DNA from: Scatosoma sp045542595
GTDB taxonomy: Bacteria; Bacillota; Clostridia; Christensenellales; Borkfalkiaceae
NCBI GenBank assembly: GCA_045542595.1
Contig: JAZQLI010000005.1
Span: forward strand, 1 to 35,937
Direction: 5' to 3'
Length of the DNA: 35,937 nt
Shown in pieces: positions 1 to 7,906 of this stretch. The notes beneath the pieces were generated by a model. That model was not told the origin of the DNA. It saw nothing but the letters and a program-made list of their open reading frames with translations, and made no database searches. The first letter of the stretch is position 1. Each line of letters opens with the position of its first letter. Position numbers and translations under genes: made by a program.

Positions 1-1
1 T

Positions 2-640
2 CGTTTGGGTGGTTCAAGCGGTGGCGCTCGCCCAAAAGCGCACGTGAAGATTGACGGCGAATCTTGGATCGTTAAATTTCCCTGTAATTATGATCCGAGA
101 AATATAGGCGAAAAGGAATATGAAGCAAATCGTCTTGCTCGCGCTTGTGGAATTAACGTTAGCGAATTTAAGTTATATCCGTCTAAAATTTGTAGTGGAT
201 ATTTTGGAACGAAACGTTTTGATAGGGGAGGAGTGAAGAAATTGCATATGATTTCGCTTTCTTCCATTTTGGAAACGACGCACCGTATTTCTAATTTGGA
301 TTATATGCATTTGTTTCAGGTAATTAAAGAGATTTGCGTTGACCAAGAAGATTTATACGAAGCGTATCGTAGAATGTGTTTTAACGTATTTTACGGCAAT
401 CGTGATGACCACGGTAAGAACTTCGCTTTTTTATATAATGAAGAAAAAGGGGGATACGAACTTTCGCCTGCGTATGATATTACGCCTACGCCGAATAAGC
501 CTGAACACGAAATGACGGTTCTTGGAAACGGTTGTCCTACGGAAAGTGATTTATTAAATATTGCAAAAGAAATAAGGCTTTCCATAAAGGAATGTAAAGA
601 GATTATAGGTATAGTTAAATATGTGTTGAAAAACAAGTAA
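2..640 (+). CDS. HipA-like Ser/Thr kinase, C-terminal part (5' end outside window)
   Basis: The frame is open at the left edge, so this is the C-terminal half of a larger gene; HipA-family proteins are usually around 400 residues or more. The visible part starts in the glycine-rich GGSSGGARPKA segment that resembles the ATP-loop region of HipA_C proteins. It continues with the catalytic-type stretch GNRDDHGKNF (about visible residues 131-140) and the metal-binding-type motif LSPAYDITP (about 153-161). All key Asp, His and Asn residues are present, so the kinase fold looks intact. HipA kinases phosphorylate a cellular target and usually pair with a HTH antitoxin (HipB) encoded just upstream; that side is not visible. 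It could be a toxin of a HipBA-type pair or an orphan regulatory kinase. The TTG at 5-7 is an internal Leu codon, not a start. Family call firm, role uncertain. Confidence 0.85.
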   Translation, partial: RLGGSSGGARPKAHVKIDGESWIVKFPCNYDPRNIGEKEYEANRLARACGINVSEFKLYPSKICSGYFGTKRFDRGGVKKLHMISLSSILETTHRISNLDYMHLFQVIKEICVDQEDLYEAYRRMCFNVFYGNRDDHGKNFAFLYNEEKGGYELSPAYDITPTPNKPEHEMTVLGNGCPTESDLLNIAKEIRLSIKECKEIIGIVKYVLKNK

Positions 641-690
641 ACATTTACATTTAAGTTTATATATAAGAAATTGTAAAATTATATGTGGAA

Positions 691-751
691 ATGTATTACC
701 GACCTTTCAGGCAAGAACCTTTTGAAAGAAGGACAGAAACTCGTTTATTAG
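691..751 (+). pseudogene. Remnant of a tyrosine integrase 3' end
   Basis: From 698 to the TAG at 749-751 the frame reads TDLSGKNLLKEGQKLVY-stop. This matches the last residues of the intact integrase at the right end (TDFSDEYLLKEGKKLVW-stop) nearly residue for residue. One extra base in the run at 694-697, relative to the intact copy, puts the upstream part out of frame, and homology fades before about 690. Similarity carries on past the stop codon (see the repeat entry). This is therefore the scar of a second, related integrase whose catalytic part is gone, not a gene. Identification is by direct comparison within the window. Confidence 0.75.
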
Positions 752-833
752 ATAGGGGAAACATAATTTTTATGTGCCAAAACTTGACAAAAATATGTGC
801 GAAGCGCAAAACAACTAAATATTTGTACAAAAA
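691..833 (+). repeat. Left copy of diverged direct repeat (integrase tail plus downstream sequence)
   Basis: This stretch aligns with 35724-35878 in the same orientation. It covers the integrase tail, an identical 19-base block (765-783 versus 35797-35815) and a near-identical block ending in TACAAAAA. The right copy carries a short extra tandem piece with a second CCAAAAC. The downstream part has no coding appearance and may hold the element end or attachment region. The rest of the 641-945 gap is AT-rich and shows nothing except a short palindrome at 843-853 and the promoter at 946. Confidence 0.7.
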
Positions 834-945
834 ACTTGTTTGGACATTATGTCTTATATATTGAATAGTTAAAAACAGAATATGGTATTCAAAAAAACTA
901 AATGTGGAAAAATGATAATATCGTACATTCTAAAACCGAAAGTCA

Positions 946-974
946 TTGACATTTCGTAATAAAAATTGTATACT
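946..974 (+). promoter_or_regulatory. Sigma70-type promoter for the PHP/phosphatase operon
   Basis: TTGACA at 946-951 and TATACT at 969-974 are separated by exactly 17 bases, about 30 bases before the PHP gene start. The TTG of the -35 box is in frame with the gene and could be mistaken for a start codon, but it has no ribosome binding site. Confidence 0.8.
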
Positions 975-1002
975 TTATTTATCAAAAATAAGGAGCAAAT
1001 TT

Positions 1003-2601
1003 ATGCGATTTTATCCTATACATATGCATTTGCATTGTTCGCACGAACAGTCGGCGTCGATTGCTTCGCATATGTCCCATGCTGCGGCGCTTGGTATAAA
1101 GCATATATGGACGACGGAACACGACACTCGTATGGGAAAAAAGAAAAAAGCGATTCCTTTATTTTATTTTCCTGAAAAAACTTTATACGTGACGTTGCCA
1201 AACGGAGCACAGGTAGGTTTTAAGGAAGAAGAAGGAAATAACGGATATTATGCCTTTGAAGATACGAAAAAAGGTATTGCTTTATTGGTTGGAGCAAGAG
1301 AAAATAAAAAAGAAAGTTTGTATTTTTATTCAAAAGGGAAAGCGCATTCAGACGCGTTATTTTCTCGCTTGACGGTGGAAATGAACGCAGACATGGTATC
1401 CCTGTTCGCTGAAAATGGGCGTATCATGGTCGAGTTTATTTTATCGGCGCAACCACCTTCTTACACGCAGGCGCGACTTTCGTACGTACTTGGCAAAATG
1501 CCCGATGAAGAAGAAAATGTACAATATTTGCCTATGCCTACGTCGCAAAACGGAACGTACGTATTTCCTTTGTATAAAGACGTAAGCGAAAAAATCGGCG
1601 GAGTAGACAACGCGCTTTGTAATATTCGTGTAATCGTAGAAGACGGCGCACAAATGCGGTTTTATACGTTTGCGTTTAAACGGGAAATCGAATTTGAAAA
1701 ACTTCGTCAAGAACAAATAAAGTTGGCGAAGAAGATTGGAGAAAAATGGGGGGTGACTCCGTTTGTCGGTTTTGAAATTACAGGCGCAGGAAATCATAAA
1801 AACTGTTATTCAACAACTGTGCCCGTTATCGATTACGACAAATTCGATTATAAGGTAAGCAATGAACAAGCGATAGAACACGTAAAAAAATACGGCGGCA
1901 TTTTTTCGTGGAATCACCCCTTGTCGGGGCATTACAAGCAGGATAAAACGCAGGAAGAATGCATAAACGCTCTTGCGGAAACGTTGATTGCCGCGCGCGC
2001 ATACGGCGCTACGTTAATGGAAGTGGGATTTCCCTTTGGGCGCGACGGCTTCGAAGCCGAGCATTATATACGTCTTTGGGATATACTTGCTAAAAACGGT
2101 ATTTTCATCACGGGCGACGGCGATAGCGATTGTCATGATGCAGGCGCGGACGGTTGGACGGAAGGAAATAATTTCTGTACGTTTGCAGGGTTAGACGACA
2201 CGGACGAACCTACGGAAGAGAACTTTATTAAAGCGTTTTGTCGCGGTTCGGTATGGGCGGGGAATCCCGTCAAGATAAAAAATCTTCGTTTTACTTGCGG
2301 TGATAAGCCTATGGGCAGCGTGGTTGTCGGCAAACAGGCGACGGTGCAGTTTGAAACGGAGAACGTAAAAGACGGCGGATGCGCCGTTTGGGTGGTCAAC
2401 GGTAAAAAACAAGAGCGTATGGAAATCTACGAGGGAAAGGCGTTTGGTGCGTGCACGTTGCAATGCGAACAAAAATACAATTTCGTGCGCGTAGAAGTAT
2501 ACGGCGCGGACGGCACGTTAATCGCCCTTTCCAACCCTATTTATTTGGTGGAAAACGAAAAGGACGTCCCCAATGAAGCAATGGAAAACGGAAGGAGATA
2601 A
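1003..2601 (+). CDS. PHP-domain metallohydrolase (CehA/McbA-like)
   Basis: A 532-residue cytoplasmic protein with no signal peptide. The start is ATG 1003, seven bases after AAGGAG at 990-995. The PHP metal site is visible: HMH at residues 7-9, TEHD at 38-41, Glu258 in FVGFEITG, His305 in SWNHP, and a GDGDSDCHD cluster at 371-379. PHP enzymes use two or three metals to hydrolyse phosphoesters; CehA/McbA relatives act on other esters. Residues of about 45-250 form a beta-rich insertion between the first and second halves of the metal site, which is large for the family. A beta-sandwich-like tail follows after about residue 430. It is the first gene of an operon, with the phosphatase fusion starting four bases after its stop. 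The substrate cannot be read from sequence; an organophosphate or sugar phosphoester is a reasonable guess. Confidence 0.85.
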   Translation: MRFYPIHMHLHCSHEQSASIASHMSHAAALGIKHIWTTEHDTRMGKKKKAIPLFYFPEKTLYVTLPNGAQVGFKEEEGNNGYYAFEDTKKGIALLVGARENKKESLYFYSKGKAHSDALFSRLTVEMNADMVSLFAENGRIMVEFILSAQPPSYTQARLSYVLGKMPDEEENVQYLPMPTSQNGTYVFPLYKDVSEKIGGVDNALCNIRVIVEDGAQMRFYTFAFKREIEFEKLRQEQIKLAKKIGEKWGVTPFVGFEITGAGNHKNCYSTTVPVIDYDKFDYKVSNEQAIEHVKKYGGIFSWNHPLSGHYKQDKTQEECINALAETLIAARAYGATLMEVGFPFGRDGFEAEHYIRLWDILAKNGIFITGDGDSDCHDAGADGWTEGNNFCTFAGLDDTDEPTEENFIKAFCRGSVWAGNPVKIKNLRFTCGDKPMGSVVVGKQATVQFETENVKDGGCAVWVVNGKKQERMEIYEGKAFGACTLQCEQKYNFVRVEVYGADGTLIALSNPIYLVENEKDVPNEAMENGRR

Positions 2602-2605
2602 ACAA

Positions 2606-3835
2606 ATGAGAATATTTATGACTCGTCACGGTCAAGTAGACGCAAAAACGTATTATCACGGCGACGCTTCCCGTCCTGAATCTGATCCGCCTTTAAGCGC
2701 GTTGGGACGCGAACAAGCGCGCCTTACGGGCATTAAATTAAAAGAATTACGTTTTGACGGGTATATTTTTTCTTCACCGTACGATAGGACGTTGGAAACT
2801 GCGGAAATTATCGCAAATGAATTAGATTTACCGTTTACGACGCTTGCTTGTTTACACGAACTTTCCTATTATTCGCAAGACGATAAAAAGTATCAAGGTC
2901 TTATGCATATGGATGAAATTGTGGCGCGTTATCCACACGCACAAGCCAACCCTGATATGCCATATCCTTGGTGGGCGAAAGAAAAAGAAGAATTACACGA
3001 CGTAATGAACAGAGTGAAAAATGGACTTGCACCGTTGCTACCCACTTTGCCAAAAGATAAAGACGTATTGCTTGTTGGGCATGCCGCTACGGCGGTGGCG
3101 TTGCGGCACGTATTCGAATGTGAAGACGATATTCGTGGATTCCATTGGAACTGTCTTTTGGGTTTGCTCTATTCTTCAAACGGCAAAAGTTATAGCAATG
3201 ATTGTTCGCATTTACCCGACGAGTTGCTTACAGGTAATTATTTGATATATACAGACAATAAAAAGAAAGCCGATACGGACTTTGCACGGGCGAAAGCCTT
3301 TTTGAAAGAAAATAAAGGAAGTAAAGTATTGCATATCGGGGATACCGAATCGGCTTGTTATCACTACTACAAAACGTTGATTGAAACTGTCAAACCCGAC
3401 GTGATTATTCATACGGGAGATTTGTCGGATGAATTAAAAGCAGGTAGAGTGGAAAGCACTCGGCCTGCTTGGCGTGCAACCGTACCGCAAATTTTAAAAA
3501 TTATGAGCGAATCAGGCGCGCGCGTTTTGATTGTTCCCGGTAATAACGATTTGGAAGACGAATTACGAGTGATTGCGCCGAATGTGGAAATCATAGAAAG
3601 AAATACCGTACTCGATTTATATGGGACGAAAGTTTCGCTTTGTCACGAATTAAACCGTATGGATCCTAACGTACAGGCGGACGTATATTTATACGGACAC
3701 GGTTTAACGGGAGAAACGCGGACGCCCGAAGATAACGTGCGCGACGGAAAACGGTATTTTAACGCCGTTTGGGGTGCAACGTTGCATGTGTTTGAAAAAG
3801 ACGCACATTTTATTTTACCGAAAGTCTACGTTTGA
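2606..3835 (+). CDS. Fusion of histidine phosphatase and calcineurin-like metallophosphoesterase
   Basis: A 409-residue protein starting at ATG 2606 behind AAGGAGAT, four bases after the PHP stop. Residues 1-210 are a histidine phosphatase (phosphoglycerate-mutase fold): TRHGQ at 6-10 with the phosphohistidine His8, Arg61 in SSPYDRT, and VGHA with His159. Residues 240-409 are a YfcE-like metallophosphoesterase: GDT with Asp246, GDLSD with Asp272, PGNND with Asn314, a His at 347, and YGHG with His365 where GHTH is usual. Both active sites look complete. Each domain normally occurs alone; the fusion with a PHP gene in front suggests successive or alternative dephosphorylation of one kind of substrate. 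A terminator follows at 3970. Domain calls are firm, the substrate is unknown. Confidence 0.88.
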   Translation: MRIFMTRHGQVDAKTYYHGDASRPESDPPLSALGREQARLTGIKLKELRFDGYIFSSPYDRTLETAEIIANELDLPFTTLACLHELSYYSQDDKKYQGLMHMDEIVARYPHAQANPDMPYPWWAKEKEELHDVMNRVKNGLAPLLPTLPKDKDVLLVGHAATAVALRHVFECEDDIRGFHWNCLLGLLYSSNGKSYSNDCSHLPDELLTGNYLIYTDNKKKADTDFARAKAFLKENKGSKVLHIGDTESACYHYYKTLIETVKPDVIIHTGDLSDELKAGRVESTRPAWRATVPQILKIMSESGARVLIVPGNNDLEDELRVIAPNVEIIERNTVLDLYGTKVSLCHELNRMDPNVQADVYLYGHGLTGETRTPEDNVRDGKRYFNAVWGATLHVFEKDAHFILPKVYV

Positions 3836-3969
3836 CACGTAAAAATTGACGTATCTGGAAAATTCTTCTCTTGGAAAGGGGTGACGTTTTACGCTTGTGA
3901 AACGAAAATCGTCTATTCTTTTGTACGGAGTGAAAGAAAGATACGTAGTTATATAAAGTATAAAAATAA

Positions 3970-4010
3970 AAGAACGGCTTCAAAAGAAAACCGTTCTTTT
4001 TATTTTATTT
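3970..4010. terminator. Rho-independent terminator
   Basis: An 8-bp stem (3970-3977 with 3991-3998) and a 13-base loop are followed by a T-rich run and preceded by an A-rich run, so it could stop transcription from both sides. It lies between the phosphatase operon and the oppositely oriented araC-type gene. The remainder of 3836-4119 shows no gene. Confidence 0.8.
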
Positions 4011-4079
4011 GTCAAGGGTAAAATAATGAACAATATAAGCGAAAATGAAACTATAAAAAAGTGAAATAAAGGTAAATTA

Positions 4080-4108
4080 TTGACTTTACACCTACAATAG
4101 TTTATACT
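4080..4108 (+). promoter_or_regulatory. Possible promoter reading antisense to the AraC-type gene
   Basis: TTGACT at 4080-4085 and TATACT at 4103-4108 have a 17-base spacer. It points rightward into the 3' end of the minus-strand regulator. No plus-strand gene begins before 5038, so a transcript from here would be an antisense RNA or a very long 5' leader. The 11-mer TATACTAAAAT at 4103-4113 recurs upstream of the regulator at 4963-4973. Chance promoter likeness in AT-rich DNA cannot be excluded. Confidence 0.4.
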
Positions 4109-4119
4109 AAAATCGCAAT

Positions 4120-4935
4120 TTATGATTTTGGTTCGTATTGATGACGGTATTGCAAAGGTGAAACGCCTACGTTTTTTCGAAAAGATTTACAAAAATAATT
4201 TGCCGAAGAAAAGCCTACGATAGATGAGATTTTTTCTATGGAGTATTTTGTATCTACAAGCAAACGTTTCGCTTCGTTTAATTGCAACGACAGTTTGTAT
4301 TGCGAAACGGTCATTTGGTTCGACTGGAAAAAACATTTACATATCCACGTTTTGGAAAAATTAAATTCTTTGGCTATATCGTCTAACGTAAAATTCTTTT
4401 TGTAGTTTGTGTTGACGTAGTCCATAATTTTCAAAATTGTGGGGGAAATCATATAGTTAAGAGAATCGTTTTTTAGCGAAATATCCGCGTCGACCAGTTC
4501 TTCTTCCGCTTCGTAGATAAGATGAAGTAAATAACCGAATTTTAAAGAAATTAAAACGTGTTTATTATGCGCTACCGATTCGTTAATAGAAAACAAATCG
4601 TCGAATACTTTCTTAATTGCTTTCATTTTATCCAACGCAAGTCGAATGACCGCTTTTTTCTCTAATTGGTTTAAAAATTCAATTTGCGTAGGGGAAAGCA
4701 TATCGGGAGAAACGCCGATAAGAATACGTTCAAACGGACCTTTCTCAAATTTATGTAAGGTATTCGGTTTTGTGACGATGAGTATATTGTCGTCAATTTG
4801 ATAATATTTATTATCGCAAAAATACGTACGAGAACCTTTTAATTGGAAGTATAACTCGTAATAACTATGCGAATGCAAATATAGCATACAACTGGCTTCT
4901 GTTAATTTGGAATGGGAAATATCAAAAAAACTCAT
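4120..4935 (-). CDS. AraC-family transcriptional regulator
   Basis: A 271-residue regulator read leftward. Residues 15-90 form a cupin-like sensor (LYLHSHSYYELYFQLKGSR and the following strands, with PNTLHKF typical of the AraC_binding fold). Residues 165-268 hold the two helix-turn-helix motifs of the AraC DNA-binding domain: FTLDDIAKEFNFSKTWICKCF and IEKISSIVGFSSANYFCKSFRK, ending in GVSPLQYR. Such proteins bind a sugar or its breakdown product and activate nearby catabolic genes. It is divergent from the 5038-7720 operon, with about 100 bases between them, which fits control of the glycan genes to its right. Its own promoter lies at 4972-5000 on the minus strand. It is the only gene on the minus strand in this window. 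Confidence 0.93.
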   Translation of the reverse strand: MSFFDISHSKLTEASCMLYLHSHSYYELYFQLKGSRTYFCDNKYYQIDDNILIVTKPNTLHKFEKGPFERILIGVSPDMLSPTQIEFLNQLEKKAVIRLALDKMKAIKKVFDDLFSINESVAHNKHVLISLKFGYLLHLIYEAEEELVDADISLKNDSLNYMISPTILKIMDYVNTNYKKNFTLDDIAKEFNFSKTWICKCFFQSNQMTVSQYKLSLQLNEAKRLLVDTKYSIEKISSIVGFSSANYFCKSFRKNVGVSPLQYRHQYEPKS

Positions 4936-4971
4936 AGTATTTCACCGCCTAAGTAAAAATAGTATACTAAA

Positions 4972-5000
4972 ATTGTAGCAAAAACAAAACGAAATGTCAA
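4972..5000 (-). promoter_or_regulatory. Promoter of the AraC-type regulator
   Basis: Read on the minus strand, TTGACA (complement of 4995-5000) and TACAAT (complement of 4972-4977) have a 17-base spacer. On the plus strand a TATAAA at 5001-5006 lies right beside it without a recognisable -35 box, as expected for an activator-dependent promoter of the divergent operon. The two would share or compete for the same space. Confidence 0.7.
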
Positions 5001-5037
5001 TATAAAAAACTAAAATAATTATTTGGAGAGAAGAAAA

Positions 5038-5679
5038 ATGCTAAGAATAAAAGGAATTGATATTATCGAAGAAAAAAGCGAATTGCTCTACGCGCCTAAG
5101 TTTACGGAAGAACTGTTAAAAAAGGATTTCGAAATTTCGGCAGGGCAATGGACGGTAGAAGGCGATTATTTAATCGGCTATATGGAAGAAGACGGTGGCG
5201 GATTGATTTATTCGCACAAGCACTATTTGGGCGACGTTTTGCTTGATTTTTATGCGAAAACAGTTGCACCGTACGATAACGATTTAAACTTCACCTTTTG
5301 CTCGGATGGGTGGAATTATGAAATCAACAAACCCAAAGCAGGCTATATCGGCGGTTTGCAGGGCTGGTGGTTAGGCAAAACGGGTATTGAAAAAACCCCG
5401 TATGAATGTAATGTGGAGGCGCTTACCGCGATGCACCATTTTGTTCCGGGACAGGAGTATCATATCCAAGCAGGTAGAGTGGGCAAAAAAGTGTTTTTAT
5501 TCGTCGACGGTGTGTTGGCGGTGGAGTTGAGTGATAACGAGCCTGTTGAGCAATTCGGCAGAGTAGGACTCGGGGTATACGCAAGTAAAATCGCGTTCCG
5601 TGATTTTAAGGTGTATAAACCGTATACGCAGGATTTTAAAATTACCTACCAAGAAATGAGAAGGGGAGAGAATAAATGA
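5038..5679 (+). CDS. Concanavalin A/laminin-G-like domain protein, cytoplasmic
   Basis: A 213-residue protein starting at ATG 5038 behind TGGAGAG. It has the beta-sandwich pattern of LamG-like/DUF1961-type domains: a WTVEGDYLIGYMEEDGGG opening, DVLLDFYAKT strands, then FVDGVLAVELSD and a closing GRVGLGVYASKIAFRDFKVY, where the final strand describes a bound-face feature as in 3-keto-glycoside hydrolase-like domains. There is no signal peptide, so it stays in the cytosol. Its stop overlaps the next start (ATGA), so the three genes 5038-7720 are translationally coupled. By context it may be a lyase or hydrolase-like enzyme acting on imported oligosaccharides, or a sugar-binding partner of the GH28 enzyme. 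Fold call moderate, function unknown. Confidence 0.8.
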   Translation: MLRIKGIDIIEEKSELLYAPKFTEELLKKDFEISAGQWTVEGDYLIGYMEEDGGGLIYSHKHYLGDVLLDFYAKTVAPYDNDLNFTFCSDGWNYEINKPKAGYIGGLQGWWLGKTGIEKTPYECNVEALTAMHHFVPGQEYHIQAGRVGKKVFLFVDGVLAVELSDNEPVEQFGRVGLGVYASKIAFRDFKVYKPYTQDFKITYQEMRRGENK

Positions 5680-6239
5680 AATACCCTTTAAGAGATTGCG
5701 CCACAGGGAAGTTAGACGAAGAAATCAAAACCAGTTTTAGCGTTTCGGAAAAAGACGGTATATTGACCTTTGTGTTCGAAGCGGAAAATAGCGGCGGGTA
5801 TTGTCCTTTTAAGAATTATAACGATATTCACTCCAAAGGGGACGCGTGTGAACTTTTGATAGGTAGCGATCCTGAAAGACGAGTATATTACGAAATAGAA
5901 GTAAGTGCGCAAAACGTGCTTATGATTTGTAAAATGCAATATAACGGCGAAACGGCAGACGAAATACTTCTTGATATGGATTTCGTTAAGAAACCGTTTG
6001 TGAACAGCGACGTTATTTGGAAAAATAACGGTTATGTCGCTACGTTAGAATTCCCGATAGAGAACATTTTAACGGGCGACGGGGCAATATTTTTTAACGC
6101 TTATCGTATTGAAACGAAAAACGGAACGCGTATGGACGATGAAAAATTGTTATATGCGCTCAACCCGACGATGCGTAGAAAATTTCATACACCGAGCCGC
6201 TACGTTTGGTTGAAAGAATATTTAGGAGATTGTAAATGA
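5676..6239 (+). CDS. CBM9-like carbohydrate-binding protein, cytoplasmic
   Basis: A 187-residue protein that is essentially one CBM9-like beta-sandwich. The pattern is GDACELLIGSD followed by YYEIEVSAQNVLMICKMQ, then a YVATLEFPIENIL strand, NAYRIETKNG, and the closing FHTPSRYVWLKEYL. CBM9-like domains of this type are usually attached to secreted enzymes; here the domain stands alone and has no signal peptide. It overlaps its neighbours on both sides by ATGA, which suggests fixed stoichiometry with the LamG-like protein and the GH28 enzyme. The three could form a cytoplasmic complex in which two small modules supply substrate binding for the hydrolase; this is inference. Confidence 0.8.
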   Translation: MKYPLRDCATGKLDEEIKTSFSVSEKDGILTFVFEAENSGGYCPFKNYNDIHSKGDACELLIGSDPERRVYYEIEVSAQNVLMICKMQYNGETADEILLDMDFVKKPFVNSDVIWKNNGYVATLEFPIENILTGDGAIFFNAYRIETKNGTRMDDEKLLYALNPTMRRKFHTPSRYVWLKEYLGDCK

Positions 6240-7720
6240 TATATCAAGTATTATTTGACGATGAACTCGTTGTCTATTGGGATAGACCGCAAGAATGCGA
6301 AAAAGGCTATAAATACCGTGTGTCCTACAACGGGGAAACGGTATACGTAAATAGCACACATTTTGAATTGCACGGTTTGTCGCCAGAGAGTATGGTATCT
6401 ATGAACGTGGTGTTGGTAGACGCGAATGGGGAATGGATTGCAGACGTTGGCGAAACGCTTTGTAAACTCCCGAAAGCGAAGAAAAGAATAGACGTCAGCA
6501 AGCCGCCGTATAACGCGGTGGGCGACGGAAAAACGTTGCAAACGGCAATTATTCAAAAAGCGTTTGACGATTGTCAGGCGGATGAGTGTGTATATTTCCC
6601 CAAAGGCGTGTATTTGACGGGTGCACTCAACGTGCATAGCGATAGTGAAATTTATTTGGACGAGAATGCCGTATTACAAGGTACGGCAAACGTGGAAGAT
6701 TATCTTCCTAAAATAAAGAGCCGTTTCGAGGGGATTGAAGGTATGTGTTATCGCTCTTTAATCAACATGGGCGAATTGGACAGAAACGGTGGATATAATT
6801 GTAAAAACGTAATAATTCGCGGTAAAGGAGGTATCGTTGGCGGCGGCAAACCGTTGATGGATAATTCCATTGCCGCCGTGGTAAAAGAACGTACGGAACA
6901 ATACGGCGAAAGCGAAGAACATATCAACGTGGCTTGGCGTACGCGCGGACGGCTTATCAATATCAGCAACGCGCAAAACATCGTCATTTACGGCATTGAA
7001 GCGGGTATGGGACCTGCTTGGAATATCCATATGATTTATTCGGATAACGTCGTGACAGCGGGTTGTTATATCCATTCCGAAGAAGTGAACAACGGGGACG
7101 GCTGGGACCCCGATTCGTCTACGAATTGCACGCTTTTCGATTGTGATTTCAACACGCGAGACGATATCGTTGCTATCAAATCCGGGAAGAACCCCGAAGG
7201 CAACGTGATAGCGCGTCCGTCCAAATATATTAAGGTGTTCGATTGTCGTTGCACGCACGGACACGGGCTTGCTGTCGGTAGCGAAATGTCGGGTGGCGTT
7301 AGCGACGTATATATTTGGGATTGTGATATTGAAAGTTCTCGTTGCGGTTTGGAAATTAAGGGGACGAAAAAGCGCGGCGGTTATGTAAAAAATATCCACG
7401 TTTCCAACGTGGCAAACTCGATAATTGCTATCCGTCAAGTGGAATATAACGACGACGGCAAAGGGGCAAGTACGCCGCCTGTATTTGAAAACTATTATTT
7501 CAAAGACGTATCGGCTACAGGTATTATCGTATTGCATACGGGCGAACGGAGAAAAACATCGCATATTTGTTTGCAGGGGTTTGACGAAGAATATCCAATT
7601 AGAAACGTATTTTTTGAGAATGTCACATTAAAAAACGTGGAAAAAGATTCTTTCCAAACGATTGAGATGCAGTTTACAAAAAACGCCTATTTTAAAAATG
7701 TGATTTGTGAAGGAAAATGA
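6236..7720 (+). CDS. GH28-family glycosidase (polygalacturonase-like), cytoplasmic
   Basis: A 494-residue enzyme with an Fn3-like N-terminal domain (about 1-80) and a right-handed beta-helix GH28 domain. The family's catalytic signatures are visible: NGDG with Asp288, the pair Asp309-Asp310 in TRDD, GHG at 342-344, and IKG with Lys375 in GLEIKGTKKRGGY. The usual RIK motif has Glu at the Arg position (EIK). GH28 enzymes hydrolyse galacturonic-acid or rhamnogalacturonan-type links. Lack of a signal peptide means it works on oligosaccharides after import. It is the last gene of the three-gene coupled unit under the divergent AraC regulator. Family call firm; exact linkage not deducible. Confidence 0.93.
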   Translation: MIYQVLFDDELVVYWDRPQECEKGYKYRVSYNGETVYVNSTHFELHGLSPESMVSMNVVLVDANGEWIADVGETLCKLPKAKKRIDVSKPPYNAVGDGKTLQTAIIQKAFDDCQADECVYFPKGVYLTGALNVHSDSEIYLDENAVLQGTANVEDYLPKIKSRFEGIEGMCYRSLINMGELDRNGGYNCKNVIIRGKGGIVGGGKPLMDNSIAAVVKERTEQYGESEEHINVAWRTRGRLINISNAQNIVIYGIEAGMGPAWNIHMIYSDNVVTAGCYIHSEEVNNGDGWDPDSSTNCTLFDCDFNTRDDIVAIKSGKNPEGNVIARPSKYIKVFDCRCTHGHGLAVGSEMSGGVSDVYIWDCDIESSRCGLEIKGTKKRGGYVKNIHVSNVANSIIAIRQVEYNDDGKGASTPPVFENYYFKDVSATGIIVLHTGERRKTSHICLQGFDEEYPIRNVFFENVTLKNVEKDSFQTIEMQFTKNAYFKNVICEGK

Positions 7721-7816
7721 TAAAGATTGCTTTTCTTCTATCTTTTTCGGTTTTAGTAAAAAATTAAACTGATAAGCCTAAAATAGTAAATTATCAAATT
7801 TTCCCATTTTTTTATT

Positions 7817-7857
7817 CTTGAAAACTATTGATTTTTCAAGAAGAAATGTATTATAAT
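7817..7857 (+). promoter_or_regulatory. Promoter with overlapping inverted-repeat operator for the ABC/lipoprotein operon
   Basis: TATAAT at 7852-7857 follows TTGATT at 7828-7833 by 18 bases. A perfect 8-bp inverted repeat, CTTGAAAA (7817-7824) and TTTTCAAG (7833-7840), straddles the -35 element. This is the placement of a repressor or activator site. The start point would be near 7864, leaving a leader of about 120 bases before the first permease gene. Confidence 0.65.
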
Positions 7858-7906
7858 AGGCTTAGGTTTTCAAAAGGTGTAAAAATTGAAGGCAAGTTTG
7901 AGAACG

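Noticed and set aside
946..1002. Upstream extension of the PHP gene from TTG 946
   Set aside because: The TTG is part of a -35 box with a matching -10, and ATG 1003 has an AAGGAG at proper spacing directly before the conserved HMH motif.
4034..4072. Twelve-codon frame near 4026-4064
   Set aside because: No ribosome binding site, composition of random AT-rich DNA, and no neighbour it could be coupled to.
6758..7564. Long minus-strand open frame opposite the GH28 gene (268 codons)
   Set aside because: It has no ribosome binding site, has a composition rich in Arg, His, Phe and Ile as expected for a shadow frame, and lies wholly within a gene with clear GH28 motifs.
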